Assembly (NCBI RefSeq): GCF_006440735.1
Contig: NZ_VFUA01000001.1
Coordinates: 62,001 to 126,000, forward strand
Source: Mesorhizobium sp. B2-7-1
Lineage (GTDB): Bacteria; Pseudomonadota; Alphaproteobacteria; Rhizobiales; Rhizobiaceae
Direction: 5' to 3'
DNA length: 64,000 nucleotides
Positions within the stretch are counted from its first letter, which is position 1, and each line of letters begins with the position of its first letter. Positions 35,617 to 42,833 of this stretch are shown here, piece after piece. The notes beneath the pieces are model-generated. The model saw only the letters and a program-made list of their open reading frames with translations, made no database searches and was not told the origin of the DNA. Made by a program: the position numbers and the translations under genes.

Positions 35617-35925
35617 ATGAACCAGCGCGTTGAGAAGATCATCGACCGGCCCGACGCGCCGGAGATTTTTTGCGACGGCACGCTGGCCATAAGTTTCCGC
35701 CAGGACGTGTTGCGCCTTACGCTCTATTCGGATCGCATCGATGCCGCAGAGCGCGCGAACATCAATCGCGTCGTCGTCGGGCAACTGTCAATCCCGCCGG
35801 CAGGTTTCGTCGATCTCTACAATCAGATGACCGCGGTCATGGCGCGACTGACGCAAGCCGGAAAGGTGCATCCGGTCGAACTACCCCAGCAGCAGGCTTC
35901 CCAGGAGCAATTCCAGCAAAAGTAA
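35617..35925 (+). CDS. Small conserved-looking protein of the type I secretion cassette
   Basis: A 102-residue cytoplasmic protein that I do not recognise with certainty. It starts MNQRVEKIIDRPDAPEIF at 35617 with GAGAGG nine bases before the ATG; earlier Met codons at 35506 and 35533 lack a ribosome site. The N-terminal half is predicted beta strands (FCDGTLAISFRQDVLRLTLYS) and the second half is a helix (GFVDLYNQMTAVMARLTQAG), followed by a Gln-rich tail. The strand-then-helix shape recalls DUF3467-like small proteins that bind or fold partners. Its place as last gene of the operon suggests an accessory or chaperone for the secreted protein. Its 3' end overlaps the convergent frameshifted gene by 89 bases. 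Confidence 0.7.
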   Translation: MNQRVEKIIDRPDAPEIFCDGTLAISFRQDVLRLTLYSDRIDAAERANINRVVVGQLSIPPAGFVDLYNQMTAVMARLTQAGKVHPVELPQQQASQEQFQQK

Positions 35926-36482
35926 CGGTTTCCTGGAATTGCCCTCGGGCTTTCGCAACCGGCCTGTATTCCATTGCCACCACACCGTTGCCAAGCGGCG
36001 CGGCCGAGACCAGCTCGAGCGCGACCGGCGCGTCGGGCGGGAACAGCTGGTTACCCTGGCCGGCAGCCCCCGGATAGACGAGCAGCCGCACGCGATCGAC
36101 CAGACCGGCGCCGAAAAGCTGCCGGGCGACGCTCAGGCTGCCATGCACATAGACGTTGCCGCCGGACTGTTGCTCAGCCCGGCGACGGCCGCGGGCAGGG
36201 GGCCTTCGAGGAGCTCGGCCGGTTTCCAATCGACCGCCTTGAGGCTGGCCGATGCAACATATTTCGGCAGCGCGTTGAAGCGGTCGGCGAAGTCGCCGGT
36301 CTCCGAGGGCCAATGGCGGCAAAGATCTCGTAGGTAACGCGTCCGAGAAGCATGGCGCCGCTGTCGGCAAGCTCATCCTCCTTGAACCTGTTCATCGCGT
36401 CGTTCCAGACGACATTGGGCAGCCGCTCATGCTCGGCAATGCCGTCGACGGTAATGAACTCCGTAACGGTCAATTCCCGCAT
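35837..36482 (-). pseudogene. Frameshifted RibD-C/dihydrofolate-reductase-like protein
   Basis: The frame from 36482 starts MRELTVTEFITVDGIAEHERL and reaches GRVTYEIFAAIGP, a typical RibD C-terminal/DHFR-like beginning. Near 36310-36316 one base seems missing: the sense continues in another frame as ETGDFADRFNALPKYVASASL. Near 36168-36180 a second base seems missing, after which SGGNVYVHGSLSVARQLFGAGLVD and the normal C-terminal half continue in a third frame to 35837. An intact protein would be about 200 residues. Two independent single-base losses point to decay or to sequencing error. The 3' end overlaps the type I cassette gene by 89 bases. Confidence 0.82.
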
Positions 36483-36623
36483 TGCGTCCTCCGCATTCGA
36501 CCAAATGCCACATTAATTCGAATATCGAATAATATGGCAATGGAAATATGGCGAGGCGAGGCGAGGCTCAACTGCCCGATTGTCGTGCACCTTTGGCCGC
36601 CGACTTACGCAGGACAATCCGCA

Positions 36624-36648
36624 CAAAAAAACCCGCCATTCGGCGGGC
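36624..36648 (-). terminator. Rho-independent terminator after the double-barrel protein gene
   Basis: On the minus strand GCCCGCC-GAAT-GGCGGGT is followed by TTTTTT, an intrinsic terminator about 29 bases after the stop codon of the outer-membrane protein gene. Confidence 0.85.
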
Positions 36649-36676
36649 TTTCTTTGCTTTGGCTGGAGGCCTTTGC

Positions 36677-37951
36677 TTAGTTGAACTTGTACTTGGCGCC
36701 AAGGCGGACGGTCTGGATCCGCGGGGTGTCTTCGAGGAAGCCGCCGGAGCCGAAGTCTTCCTTCTGGTACTGGGAATAGCGATATTCGAGACCGACGGTC
36801 ATGTTGTTGGAAACGGCAGTTTCGAGGCCGCCGCCGATCGAGAAGCCGCTGGAGCCCCAGTCGTAGATATCGCCGCCACCACCGCCTGCGACGGAGCCAT
36901 GCAGGTTGAAGTGCTGCCAGCTGTAACCGCCGATGACATAAGCCAGGGTCGATTCGTTGACCTTGGCGCCGATACGCGCCAGTGCATCGAAGCCGTAATC
37001 GGCGTCGCCCTTGATCGAGAGCGGGCCGAGGTCGAGCTTGGAACGGATGCCGGAGTACCGCGCGTCGAATTGAACGCCGGCGACCCAGGCGCCAAAGTCC
37101 TGATCGTAGCCGACACTGGCTTCGCCGAACACGCCTTCGCCGCCGATGCCGTCAAGCTCCCCTCCGGTGATCGAAAGGTCATGCACCTGGGCGCCTGAGC
37201 CGAGGGCGCCGCCGACATAGAAGCCGGTCCAGTTATAGGTCGGCGCGGCAAACGAGGAACCGCCGCCATTCTGGGCGTTGAAGCGGTAGTTGGCGCCGAT
37301 GAGGAAGGTGTGGGTCGAAGGCTCGACATTGAGCGACGCGCCGCCCAGATCGAGCACCGACTTGTCACCATAGTCGGCATAGCGGTATTCGGTCTTCAGC
37401 GTCCAGTTGCCGCGGAGGACCGTTTCCATGCCAACGCCAAGCACATAACCGCTGCGATTCTGGGTGAAGCTGAACCCATCGCCGCCGATCGACCCGTCAA
37501 GCTTGAAGTGCTGCCAGCCATAGCCGCCGAGCACGTAACCCAAGGTGCTCGGGTTCAGCAGGTAACCCGCGCGTAGGCCGACATCGAAGCCGTAGACGTT
37601 CTGGAGGTCGGCGTCGATGAAACCGGACGCGTTCAGCGACGGGCCGATATTGCCGTAGTGAGCGTCGATGAAGCCGCCGAGCAGGAAGCGATCGCTGACC
37701 ATGAAGTCGTAGCCGGCCGACAGTTCGCCGAAGACGCCATTGCCGCCAATGCCGTTGAAGCTGACGCCGGGAACGCTGATCTGGTGAACGGTCGCGCCGG
37801 CGCCGACGCCGAAGCCGACATAGACGCCGCTCCAGTTGTAGCCGGGAGCCGCCTGCTCCTGGACGACATCAGCGGCGTGCGCGGCCGACATCAAAGCGAC
37901 GGCCGAAACAGCGCCCAACAGAACGGATTTCGCAGAAAGACGAAGAAACAT
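36677..37951 (-). CDS. Outer-membrane protein with two tandem Omp25/RopB-like barrel repeats
   Basis: A 424-residue outer-membrane protein. The signal peptide is SAKSVLLGAVSAVALMSAAHAAD (cleavage after about residue 26). Two homologous halves follow. The first opens YNWSGVYVGFGVGAGATVH and closes TFLIGANYRFN. The second opens YNWTGFYVGGALGSGAQVH and closes TVRLGAKYKFN. Each half has the GYGWQHF/GYSWQHF and TEYRYADY/LEYRYSQY strands of the Omp25/Opa-like 8-stranded barrel. The start at 37951 is fixed by the signal peptide and a GGGG ribosome site; the longer frame upstream is not coding. A normal family member is one half (about 200 residues). It has its own terminator and is divergent from the lacI-like gene. 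Confidence 0.9.
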   Translation of the reverse strand: MFLRLSAKSVLLGAVSAVALMSAAHAADVVQEQAAPGYNWSGVYVGFGVGAGATVHQISVPGVSFNGIGGNGVFGELSAGYDFMVSDRFLLGGFIDAHYGNIGPSLNASGFIDADLQNVYGFDVGLRAGYLLNPSTLGYVLGGYGWQHFKLDGSIGGDGFSFTQNRSGYVLGVGMETVLRGNWTLKTEYRYADYGDKSVLDLGGASLNVEPSTHTFLIGANYRFNAQNGGGSSFAAPTYNWTGFYVGGALGSGAQVHDLSITGGELDGIGGEGVFGEASVGYDQDFGAWVAGVQFDARYSGIRSKLDLGPLSIKGDADYGFDALARIGAKVNESTLAYVIGGYSWQHFNLHGSVAGGGGGDIYDWGSSGFSIGGGLETAVSNNMTVGLEYRYSQYQKEDFGSGGFLEDTPRIQTVRLGAKYKFN

Positions 37952-38214
37952 AGCCCCATAACCCCAAGTTAAAACCCGGCGACTTTCTAGCAGGGGTTGT
38001 TGAAATTTGTAGTTGCATAAATGCCACACCGATGTGCTGACCTGCCCACCCTTGGGTGGTTTTCCGCGGGATTCGGGCAGTTCAGGTAAGATGCACCCAG
38101 AAAAGGTCAGTTTGGTTGTGGTGGCGCGTCTTCTGGCCCGACCACTTGTCCGACGGTGGACCAAGTCGCAGAAATGATCCTTGCGCGACGTCGGCCTTCA
38201 GTCTACCCTCAATC

Positions 38215-38232
38215 TGAGAAAACCTTTTCTCA
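38215..38232 (+). promoter_or_regulatory. LacI-family operator 1
   Basis: TGAGAAAACCTTTTCTCA is an inverted repeat with 8-base perfect arms (TGAGAAAA/TTTTCTCA) around a CC centre. It sits 107 bases before the lacI-like gene. It is the exact reverse complement of operator 2, so the same protein would meet both. Confidence 0.75.
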
Positions 38233-38281
38233 AACCGTCGCTTTCGACATCCGCCCCCCGTCCGAATGCAACAGGCTCTTA

Positions 38282-38299
38282 TGAGAAAAGGTTTTCTCA
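38282..38299 (+). promoter_or_regulatory. LacI-family operator 2
   Basis: TGAGAAAAGGTTTTCTCA has the same arms as operator 1 with a GG centre, 67 bases downstream (about six helical turns) and 22 bases before the lacI-like start codon. The position next to the ribosome site suggests repression of the regulator gene and of the genes that follow. Confidence 0.75.
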
Positions 38300-38321
38300 A
38301 CTGGGAGGTCCTTCGCCGAAT

Positions 38322-39368
38322 ATGTCTTCCGACGCCGAGTCAGCACCTGTCTTTGCCCGGCCGCCGGTCACGCTGCGCGAGGTCGCCGCCGCGGCCGGCG
38401 TCAGCGTCGCCACGGCCTCGAAGGCGCTGAACGGGCAGGGGCGCATGACGGCGGAAACGCGCGAGCGCATCCGCGAGACGGCGCGGCTGCTCGGCTTCCG
38501 GCCGAACAGCCTGGCGCAGAGCCTGCTCAGAAAACGCTCCTTCACCGTCGGGCTGCTCACCAACGATACCTATGGCCGCTTCTCGCTGCCGCTGATGGCC
38601 GGCGTTTCGGATGCGCTGGTCGACAAGGGCGTCTCGGTGTTCCTGTGCAATGTCGAAGACGATCAGCGGCTCGGCCAGCTGCATGTCGAGGCCATGCTCG
38701 ACAAGCGCGTCGACGGCATCGTCGCCACCGGAAAACGCATCGACCGCCATTTGCCGGTCGATCTCTCCAATCTGCGCATTCCGGTCGTCTACGCTTTCAC
38801 CCAGCCCGACCCCGGCGCGGTCGGCCTCGTCTCCGATGACGCCGGCGGCGCGCGGCTGGCGGTCGAGCAGTTCGTGCGGCTCGGGCGCCGCCGTATCGCC
38901 CATGTCGCCGGACCGGCAAGCTTCGCCGTGGTGCACACGCGGGCCGATGCCTGGCGCGACGTCCTGAAGGAGAACGGCCTGGCCGCGGGCGAGCCGCTGC
39001 TCGGCGCCTGGTCGGAGGCCTGGGGCCACGATGCGGTGGCGCAACTGTTCGGCAAGGCGGGCAGGGAGGGTTGGCCGGACGCGGTCTTCTGCGGCAACGA
39101 CCAGATCGCCCGCGGCGTCATCGACGCGCTGCGCGAGCGCGGTATCCGCGTGCCCGACGATGTCGGCGTCATCGGCTTCGACAATTGGGAGATCGTGGCC
39201 GAGGCGACACGTCCGCCGCTGACCTCCGTCGACATGAACCTGGCAAGTCTCGGCCGAGAAGCCGGGCTTGCCCTGCTTTCGCTCGTCGACGGCCATCCAG
39301 CCGCGCCGGGCATCAGGAAACTGCCGTGCCGGCTGGTGGTGCGTCAGTCATGCGGCAGCCCGCCGTAG
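38322..39368 (+). CDS. LacI-family transcriptional regulator of the arabinoside importer
   Basis: A 348-residue repressor-type protein. The DNA-binding helix-turn-helix is VTLREVAAAAGVSVATASKALNG (about residues 14-37), followed by the hinge helix RPNSLAQSLLRKRS. The sugar-binding domain starts with FTVGLLTNDTYGRFSLPLMAG and contains a typical DVGVIGFDNWE block. The start at 38322 has GGAGGT upstream; the frame before it runs through the operators and is not coding. It precedes an ABC importer and a GH127 glycosidase, so the effector is probably an L-arabinofuranose-containing sugar. Two operators in its promoter indicate autoregulation. Confidence 0.92.
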   Translation: MSSDAESAPVFARPPVTLREVAAAAGVSVATASKALNGQGRMTAETRERIRETARLLGFRPNSLAQSLLRKRSFTVGLLTNDTYGRFSLPLMAGVSDALVDKGVSVFLCNVEDDQRLGQLHVEAMLDKRVDGIVATGKRIDRHLPVDLSNLRIPVVYAFTQPDPGAVGLVSDDAGGARLAVEQFVRLGRRRIAHVAGPASFAVVHTRADAWRDVLKENGLAAGEPLLGAWSEAWGHDAVAQLFGKAGREGWPDAVFCGNDQIARGVIDALRERGIRVPDDVGVIGFDNWEIVAEATRPPLTSVDMNLASLGREAGLALLSLVDGHPAAPGIRKLPCRLVVRQSCGSPP

Positions 39369-39431
39369 TGGAGCAACAAGGCCGCGCCTCCGCATCCGCC
39401 GGGCGGCGTGGCCAAAACAGGGAGGAGAACC

Positions 39432-40694
39432 ATGAGGAGGAGTAACGTGAAGACCATGTTTGCCAAGCTGGCTTTGGCCGCGGCCGTCATCGGCGGCGGC
39501 CTGCAGGCGGCGTCCGCCGAGACCGCCAACATCTGGGTGCGCGCCGACGGCTCGAACTTCATGCCGCGCATCGTCGACGCCTTCAACAAGGCGAACAAGG
39601 ACCAGATCAAGCTCGACATCATCCCCAATGCCGAGATCATCCCGAAATATGGCGCCGCCGCCGCCGGTGGCACCGCGCCCGACGCGCTCTCGCTCGACCT
39701 GATCTACACGCCGTCCTTCGCCGCCGCCGGCCAGCTGGAGGACATCACCGACTGGGCGAAATCCTTGCCCTATTTTGCCAGCCTCTCGCCAGCGCATGTA
39801 AAGACCGGCACCTACAAGGACCGCATCTACGGCCTGCCGTTCTCGGCCGACGCCTCGGTGCTGATCTGGAACAAGAAGCTGTTCAAGCAGGCGGGGCTGG
39901 ACCCAGAGAAGGGGCCGACCAACTGGGCCGAGATCGAGGCCGACGCAGAGAAGGTCAACGCGCTTGGCGGCGACATCAAGGGCTTCTACTTCTCCGGCAA
40001 TTGCGGCGGCTGCAACATCTTCACCTTCACGCCGCTGATCTGGGCCTCGGGCGGCGACATCCTGTCGGAGGACGGCTCAAAGGCGACGCTCGACAGCCCG
40101 CAGCTGCGCGGCGCGATCGACCTCTACCGCTCGATGGTCAAGAAAGGTCTGGTGCCCGAGGGCGCGCAGACCGATACCGGCGCCAATTTCTTCGCGGCCT
40201 TCGCCGGCGGCAAGATCGGCCTCTCGCCCTCCGGCGCCTTCGCCATCGGCGCGCTCAACACGCAATATCCGGACGTCGACTACGGCATCACCTTCCTGCC
40301 GGGCAAGGATGGCGGCTGGTCGTCCTTCGCCGGCGGCGACAATTTCGTCGTCACCAAGGGCACCAAGAAGATCGCCGTGGTGAAGGAGTTCCTGGACTTC
40401 GCCTATTCGCTGGAGGGCCAGACGATCCTGGCCAAATATGGCAGCCTGCCGGTGCGCAACGACATCGCCAAGGACGCGCTGAAGGATCTCGACCCGCGCT
40501 ACCAGGTGGCGGCCGAGGCGATGGCCAAGGGCAAGACGCCCTATTCGGTGGTGTTCAACGACCTGATCAACTCCGCCAACGGTCCGTGGACACAGATGGT
40601 CAACGAGGTGTTCTTCGGCGACGATGTCGATGGCGCCATCAAGAATGCGCAAGACACCATGCAGTCGATCATCGACCAGGCGCCGAACAAGTAG
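39432..40694 (+). CDS. Sugar ABC transporter substrate-binding protein
   Basis: A 420-residue periplasmic binding protein of the family 1 (MalE/UgpB) type. The signal peptide is TMFAKLALAAAVIGGGLQAASAE. The mature protein opens with ANIWVRADGSNFMPRIVDAFNKAN and has the SBP_bac_1 blocks GLPFSADASVLIWNKKLFKQAGLDP and FAAFAGGKIGLSPSGAFA. The ATG at 39432 has GGGAGGAG ahead; a GTG at 39447 also follows GAGGAG and would give a more usual signal peptide start. It lies 63 bases after the regulator. Stem-loops and a palindromic repeat lie between it and the permease genes. Confidence 0.93.
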   Translation: MRRSNVKTMFAKLALAAAVIGGGLQAASAETANIWVRADGSNFMPRIVDAFNKANKDQIKLDIIPNAEIIPKYGAAAAGGTAPDALSLDLIYTPSFAAAGQLEDITDWAKSLPYFASLSPAHVKTGTYKDRIYGLPFSADASVLIWNKKLFKQAGLDPEKGPTNWAEIEADAEKVNALGGDIKGFYFSGNCGGCNIFTFTPLIWASGGDILSEDGSKATLDSPQLRGAIDLYRSMVKKGLVPEGAQTDTGANFFAAFAGGKIGLSPSGAFAIGALNTQYPDVDYGITFLPGKDGGWSSFAGGDNFVVTKGTKKIAVVKEFLDFAYSLEGQTILAKYGSLPVRNDIAKDALKDLDPRYQVAAEAMAKGKTPYSVVFNDLINSANGPWTQMVNEVFFGDDVDGAIKNAQDTMQSIIDQAPNK

Positions 40695-40709
40695 ACTCCA
40701 GGGCCAGCC

Positions 40710-40740
40710 GGCGGCGAGGATTGCGAAACGCCTCGCCGCC
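40710..40740 (+). repeat. GC-rich hairpin 1 after the binding-protein gene
   Basis: GGCGGCGAGG (40710-40719) and CCTCGCCGCC (40731-40740) form a 10-bp perfect stem with an 11-base loop, starting 15 bases after the stop codon. No T-run follows, so it probably protects the binding-protein message from 3' decay. Confidence 0.6.
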
Positions 40741-40750
40741 AAGGCTCTGA

Positions 40751-40787
40751 CCGGCCGCCCGCCCCGTCTCCCTGGCCGGGCGGCCGG
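40751..40787 (+). repeat. GC-rich hairpin 2 after the binding-protein gene
   Basis: CCGGCCGCCCG (40751-40761) and CGGGCGGCCGG (40777-40787) form an 11-bp perfect stem with a 15-base loop, 10 bases after hairpin 1. There is no T-run. Confidence 0.6.
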
Positions 40788-40870
40788 ATGATGCATCGCT
40801 AAAGATAGGGCTAGGCGTTTGATACAGCTCACTTGCACTGTCGGTTCAGGGCGACGCGAGGTTCGCGCCT

Positions 40871-41022
40871 CCCTTCTCCCCTTGTGGGAAAAGGTGGATC
40901 GGCGCGCAGCGCCGAGACGGATGAGGGGTGTTCCAGGGAAAGCCAGCGTCTCACTTCGCTGGAACACCTCTCATCCGTCGCCTTCGGCGACACCTTCTCC
41001 CACAAGATGGGGAGAAGGGGGA
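40871..41022. repeat. Large palindromic rhizobial intergenic repeat (RIME-like)
   Basis: The outer arms are CCCTTCTCCCCTTGTGGG (40871-40888) and CCCACAAGATGGGGAGAAGG (about 41000-41019), complementary except for a two-base bulge. Inner arms GACGGATGAGGGGTGTTCCAG (40917-40937 approximately) and CTGGAACACCTCTCATCCGTC (40960-40980) pair with one mismatch. The 150-base element ends about 10 bases before the permease start. Elements with the CTTCTCCCC/GGGGAGAAG ends and an ATGAGGGG inner arm are widespread in rhizobia (called RIME); the assignment rests on appearance. Confidence 0.75.
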
Positions 41023-41030
41023 GCGCGACC

Positions 41031-41957
41031 ATGACCTCCATCACCGCAACCTCCGTTCCCGCTCGCGCCAGGACACGCGCCGGCGTCGGCCTGCGGCAAT
41101 GGGTAGGCCTGCTCTATGTCCTGCCGGCCGTCGCCTTGGTCACCGTCTTCTTCGTCATCCCGCTCGGCATGACGGCCTGGATGTCGCTCAACAACTGGCC
41201 GCTGATGGGCGAGCATTCCTTCATCGGTCTCGACAACTACGTCGCGATCCTGCGCGACACGCGCTTCTGGAACGCGCTGAAATTCACCTTCTACTATACG
41301 GTGATCGTCACCATCGCGATCTTCGCCGTCGCCTTCCCGCTGGCGATCTTCATCGAAAGGCCGCGGCCGCTCACCAATCTCTACCGCACCGCCTTCTTCA
41401 TGCCGGCGGTGGTCGGCTTCGCCTCGGCGAGCCTGCTCTGGTCCTGGCTGCTCAATGTCGATTCCGGCCTGTTCAGCCCGGCCGCTTACGACCTCGGGCT
41501 GACCGCGAAGAAGGTCAATCTTCTCGCCACCTTCCAGCCGGCCTTCTGGTCGATCATCGCCATGGTGGTGTGGAAGGTCGCCGGCTTCACCATGATCATC
41601 CTGATGACCGGCCTGCAGTCGATCCCGCAGGACCTGCAGGAGGCGGCCGTCATCGACGGGGCAGGGCCGTTTGCGAGATTCCGGGCGATCACCTTGCCGC
41701 TGATGCGCCGCACGCTGGCGCTGGCGCTGATCCTGTCGGTCGCGGGCTCGATCCTTGCCTTCGACCAGTTCTACATCATCCTGCGCGGCGGCCCACGCAA
41801 CCAGACGCTAACGGCCGTCTACTGGATCTTCAACCAGTCCTTCGTCTCGTTCAAGCTCGGCTACGGCGCGGCGCTCTCCATGGTGCTGCTGGCCATCCTG
41901 GTGGCGCTCAGTCTCGTCCAGCTCTGGCTGCTGCGCAAGCCCGAGGGGCTCGACTGA
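41031..41957 (+). CDS. Sugar ABC transporter permease (MalF/UgpA type)
   Basis: A 308-residue inner-membrane permease with six helices. The EAA loop that contacts the ATPase is EAAVIDGAGPFARFRAITLPLMRR, at about residues 200-223. The first helix follows a basic start (LRQWVGLLYVLPAVALVTVFFVIPLG). The ATG at 41031 lies just after the palindromic repeat; the frame upstream is formed by the repeat itself. Its last codon overlaps the start of the second permease (TGATG), so the two permeases are made in equal amounts. Together they form the channel of the importer for which the preceding binding protein selects substrate. Confidence 0.94.
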   Translation: MTSITATSVPARARTRAGVGLRQWVGLLYVLPAVALVTVFFVIPLGMTAWMSLNNWPLMGEHSFIGLDNYVAILRDTRFWNALKFTFYYTVIVTIAIFAVAFPLAIFIERPRPLTNLYRTAFFMPAVVGFASASLLWSWLLNVDSGLFSPAAYDLGLTAKKVNLLATFQPAFWSIIAMVVWKVAGFTMIILMTGLQSIPQDLQEAAVIDGAGPFARFRAITLPLMRRTLALALILSVAGSILAFDQFYIILRGGPRNQTLTAVYWIFNQSFVSFKLGYGAALSMVLLAILVALSLVQLWLLRKPEGLD

Positions 41958-42814
41958 TGGCCGAGGCGATGGCGCAGAACCGCAGGGCCGCCTTCAGCCT
42001 CGCCAGGCATTCCACCGGCGTCATCGCCTCGGTGCTGTTCCTGGCGCCGATCGTCTGGACCGTTCTGTCGACCTTCAAGCCGGCGCAGGAGGCACGCCAG
42101 CCGCCGCTGCCGCCATGGCCGACGACCGGTTTTTCGATCGAGAATTACGAGACGCTGAACTCTTTCGGCGACGGGCTGTGGGTCTCGGCGCAGAACAGCA
42201 TCTATGTCTCGGTGATGACTGTGCTGCTCTCGGTGCTGGTCAGCGTGCTTGCCGGTTACGGCTTCTCGCGCTTCCGCTTTCCGTTCCGCGATTTCTTCTT
42301 CGTCCTCATCCTGTCGACGATCATGATCCCGTTCCAGTCGATCCTGACGCCGATCTTCCTGGTGCTGACGAAGCTTGGCCTGCACAACACGTTGACCGGG
42401 TTGGTCTGCGTCTATGTCACGCTGCAGCTGCCCTTCTCGATCTTCATGATGCGCAACGCCTTCGACGCCGTGCCGCGCGAGATCGAGGAGGCCGCGCGCA
42501 TGGACGGCGCCAACAACGTCACCATGCTGGTCAAGGTAATGCTGCCGCTGGTCTGGCCGGGCGTCGTCACCATCGCGCTGTTCGCCTTCCTCGGCGCCTG
42601 GAACGAGTTCCTGGCAGCCCTTGTGCTGATGACCGACCAGTCCAAATTCACCTTGCCGGTGATGATGACCGCACTTCAGTCCGGCCGCTTCGGCGCCATC
42701 GACTGGGGCGCGGTGCAGGCCGGCGTCACGGTGATGATGGTGCCTTGCCTGATCCTGTTCCTGGCGCTGCAGCGCTTCTACATCCGCGGCCTCATGGCCG
42801 GAGCCGTCAAGTAA
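41957..42814 (+). CDS. Sugar ABC transporter permease (MalG/UgpE type)
   Basis: A 285-residue permease with six helices, the first at about residues 20-40 (GVIASVLFLAPIVWTVLSTFK). The EAA loop is IEEAARMDGANNVTMLVKVMLPLVWP. The start is fixed by the one-base overlap with the stop of the first permease. No ATP-binding subunit follows; this is common for MalFG-type importers that borrow a shared MsmK/UgpC-like ATPase encoded elsewhere. The glycosidase gene begins 19 bases downstream. Confidence 0.94.
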   Translation: MAEAMAQNRRAAFSLARHSTGVIASVLFLAPIVWTVLSTFKPAQEARQPPLPPWPTTGFSIENYETLNSFGDGLWVSAQNSIYVSVMTVLLSVLVSVLAGYGFSRFRFPFRDFFFVLILSTIMIPFQSILTPIFLVLTKLGLHNTLTGLVCVYVTLQLPFSIFMMRNAFDAVPREIEEAARMDGANNVTMLVKVMLPLVWPGVVTIALFAFLGAWNEFLAALVLMTDQSKFTLPVMMTALQSGRFGAIDWGAVQAGVTVMMVPCLILFLALQRFYIRGLMAGAVK

Positions 42815-42833
42815 TTCGAATGGAGTGACGTTC

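Larger units (their letters stand above)
37952..38321. promoter_or_regulatory. Divergent control region of the barrel gene and the arabinoside operon
   Basis: This 370-base region has no gene. It contains a small perfect palindrome-like hairpin CCACCC-TT-GGGTGG (38046-38059) about 95 bases before the barrel gene, and the two LacI-type operators described separately near the plus-strand gene. The part next to the barrel gene (37970-38030) is A/T-rich and probably holds its promoter, though I cannot pick exact boxes. Confidence 0.45.

Noticed and set aside
38046..38059. CCACCC-TT-GGGTGG palindrome before the double-barrel gene
   Set aside because: It is short, single copy and without a positioned promoter; it could be an operator but also chance in GC-rich DNA.
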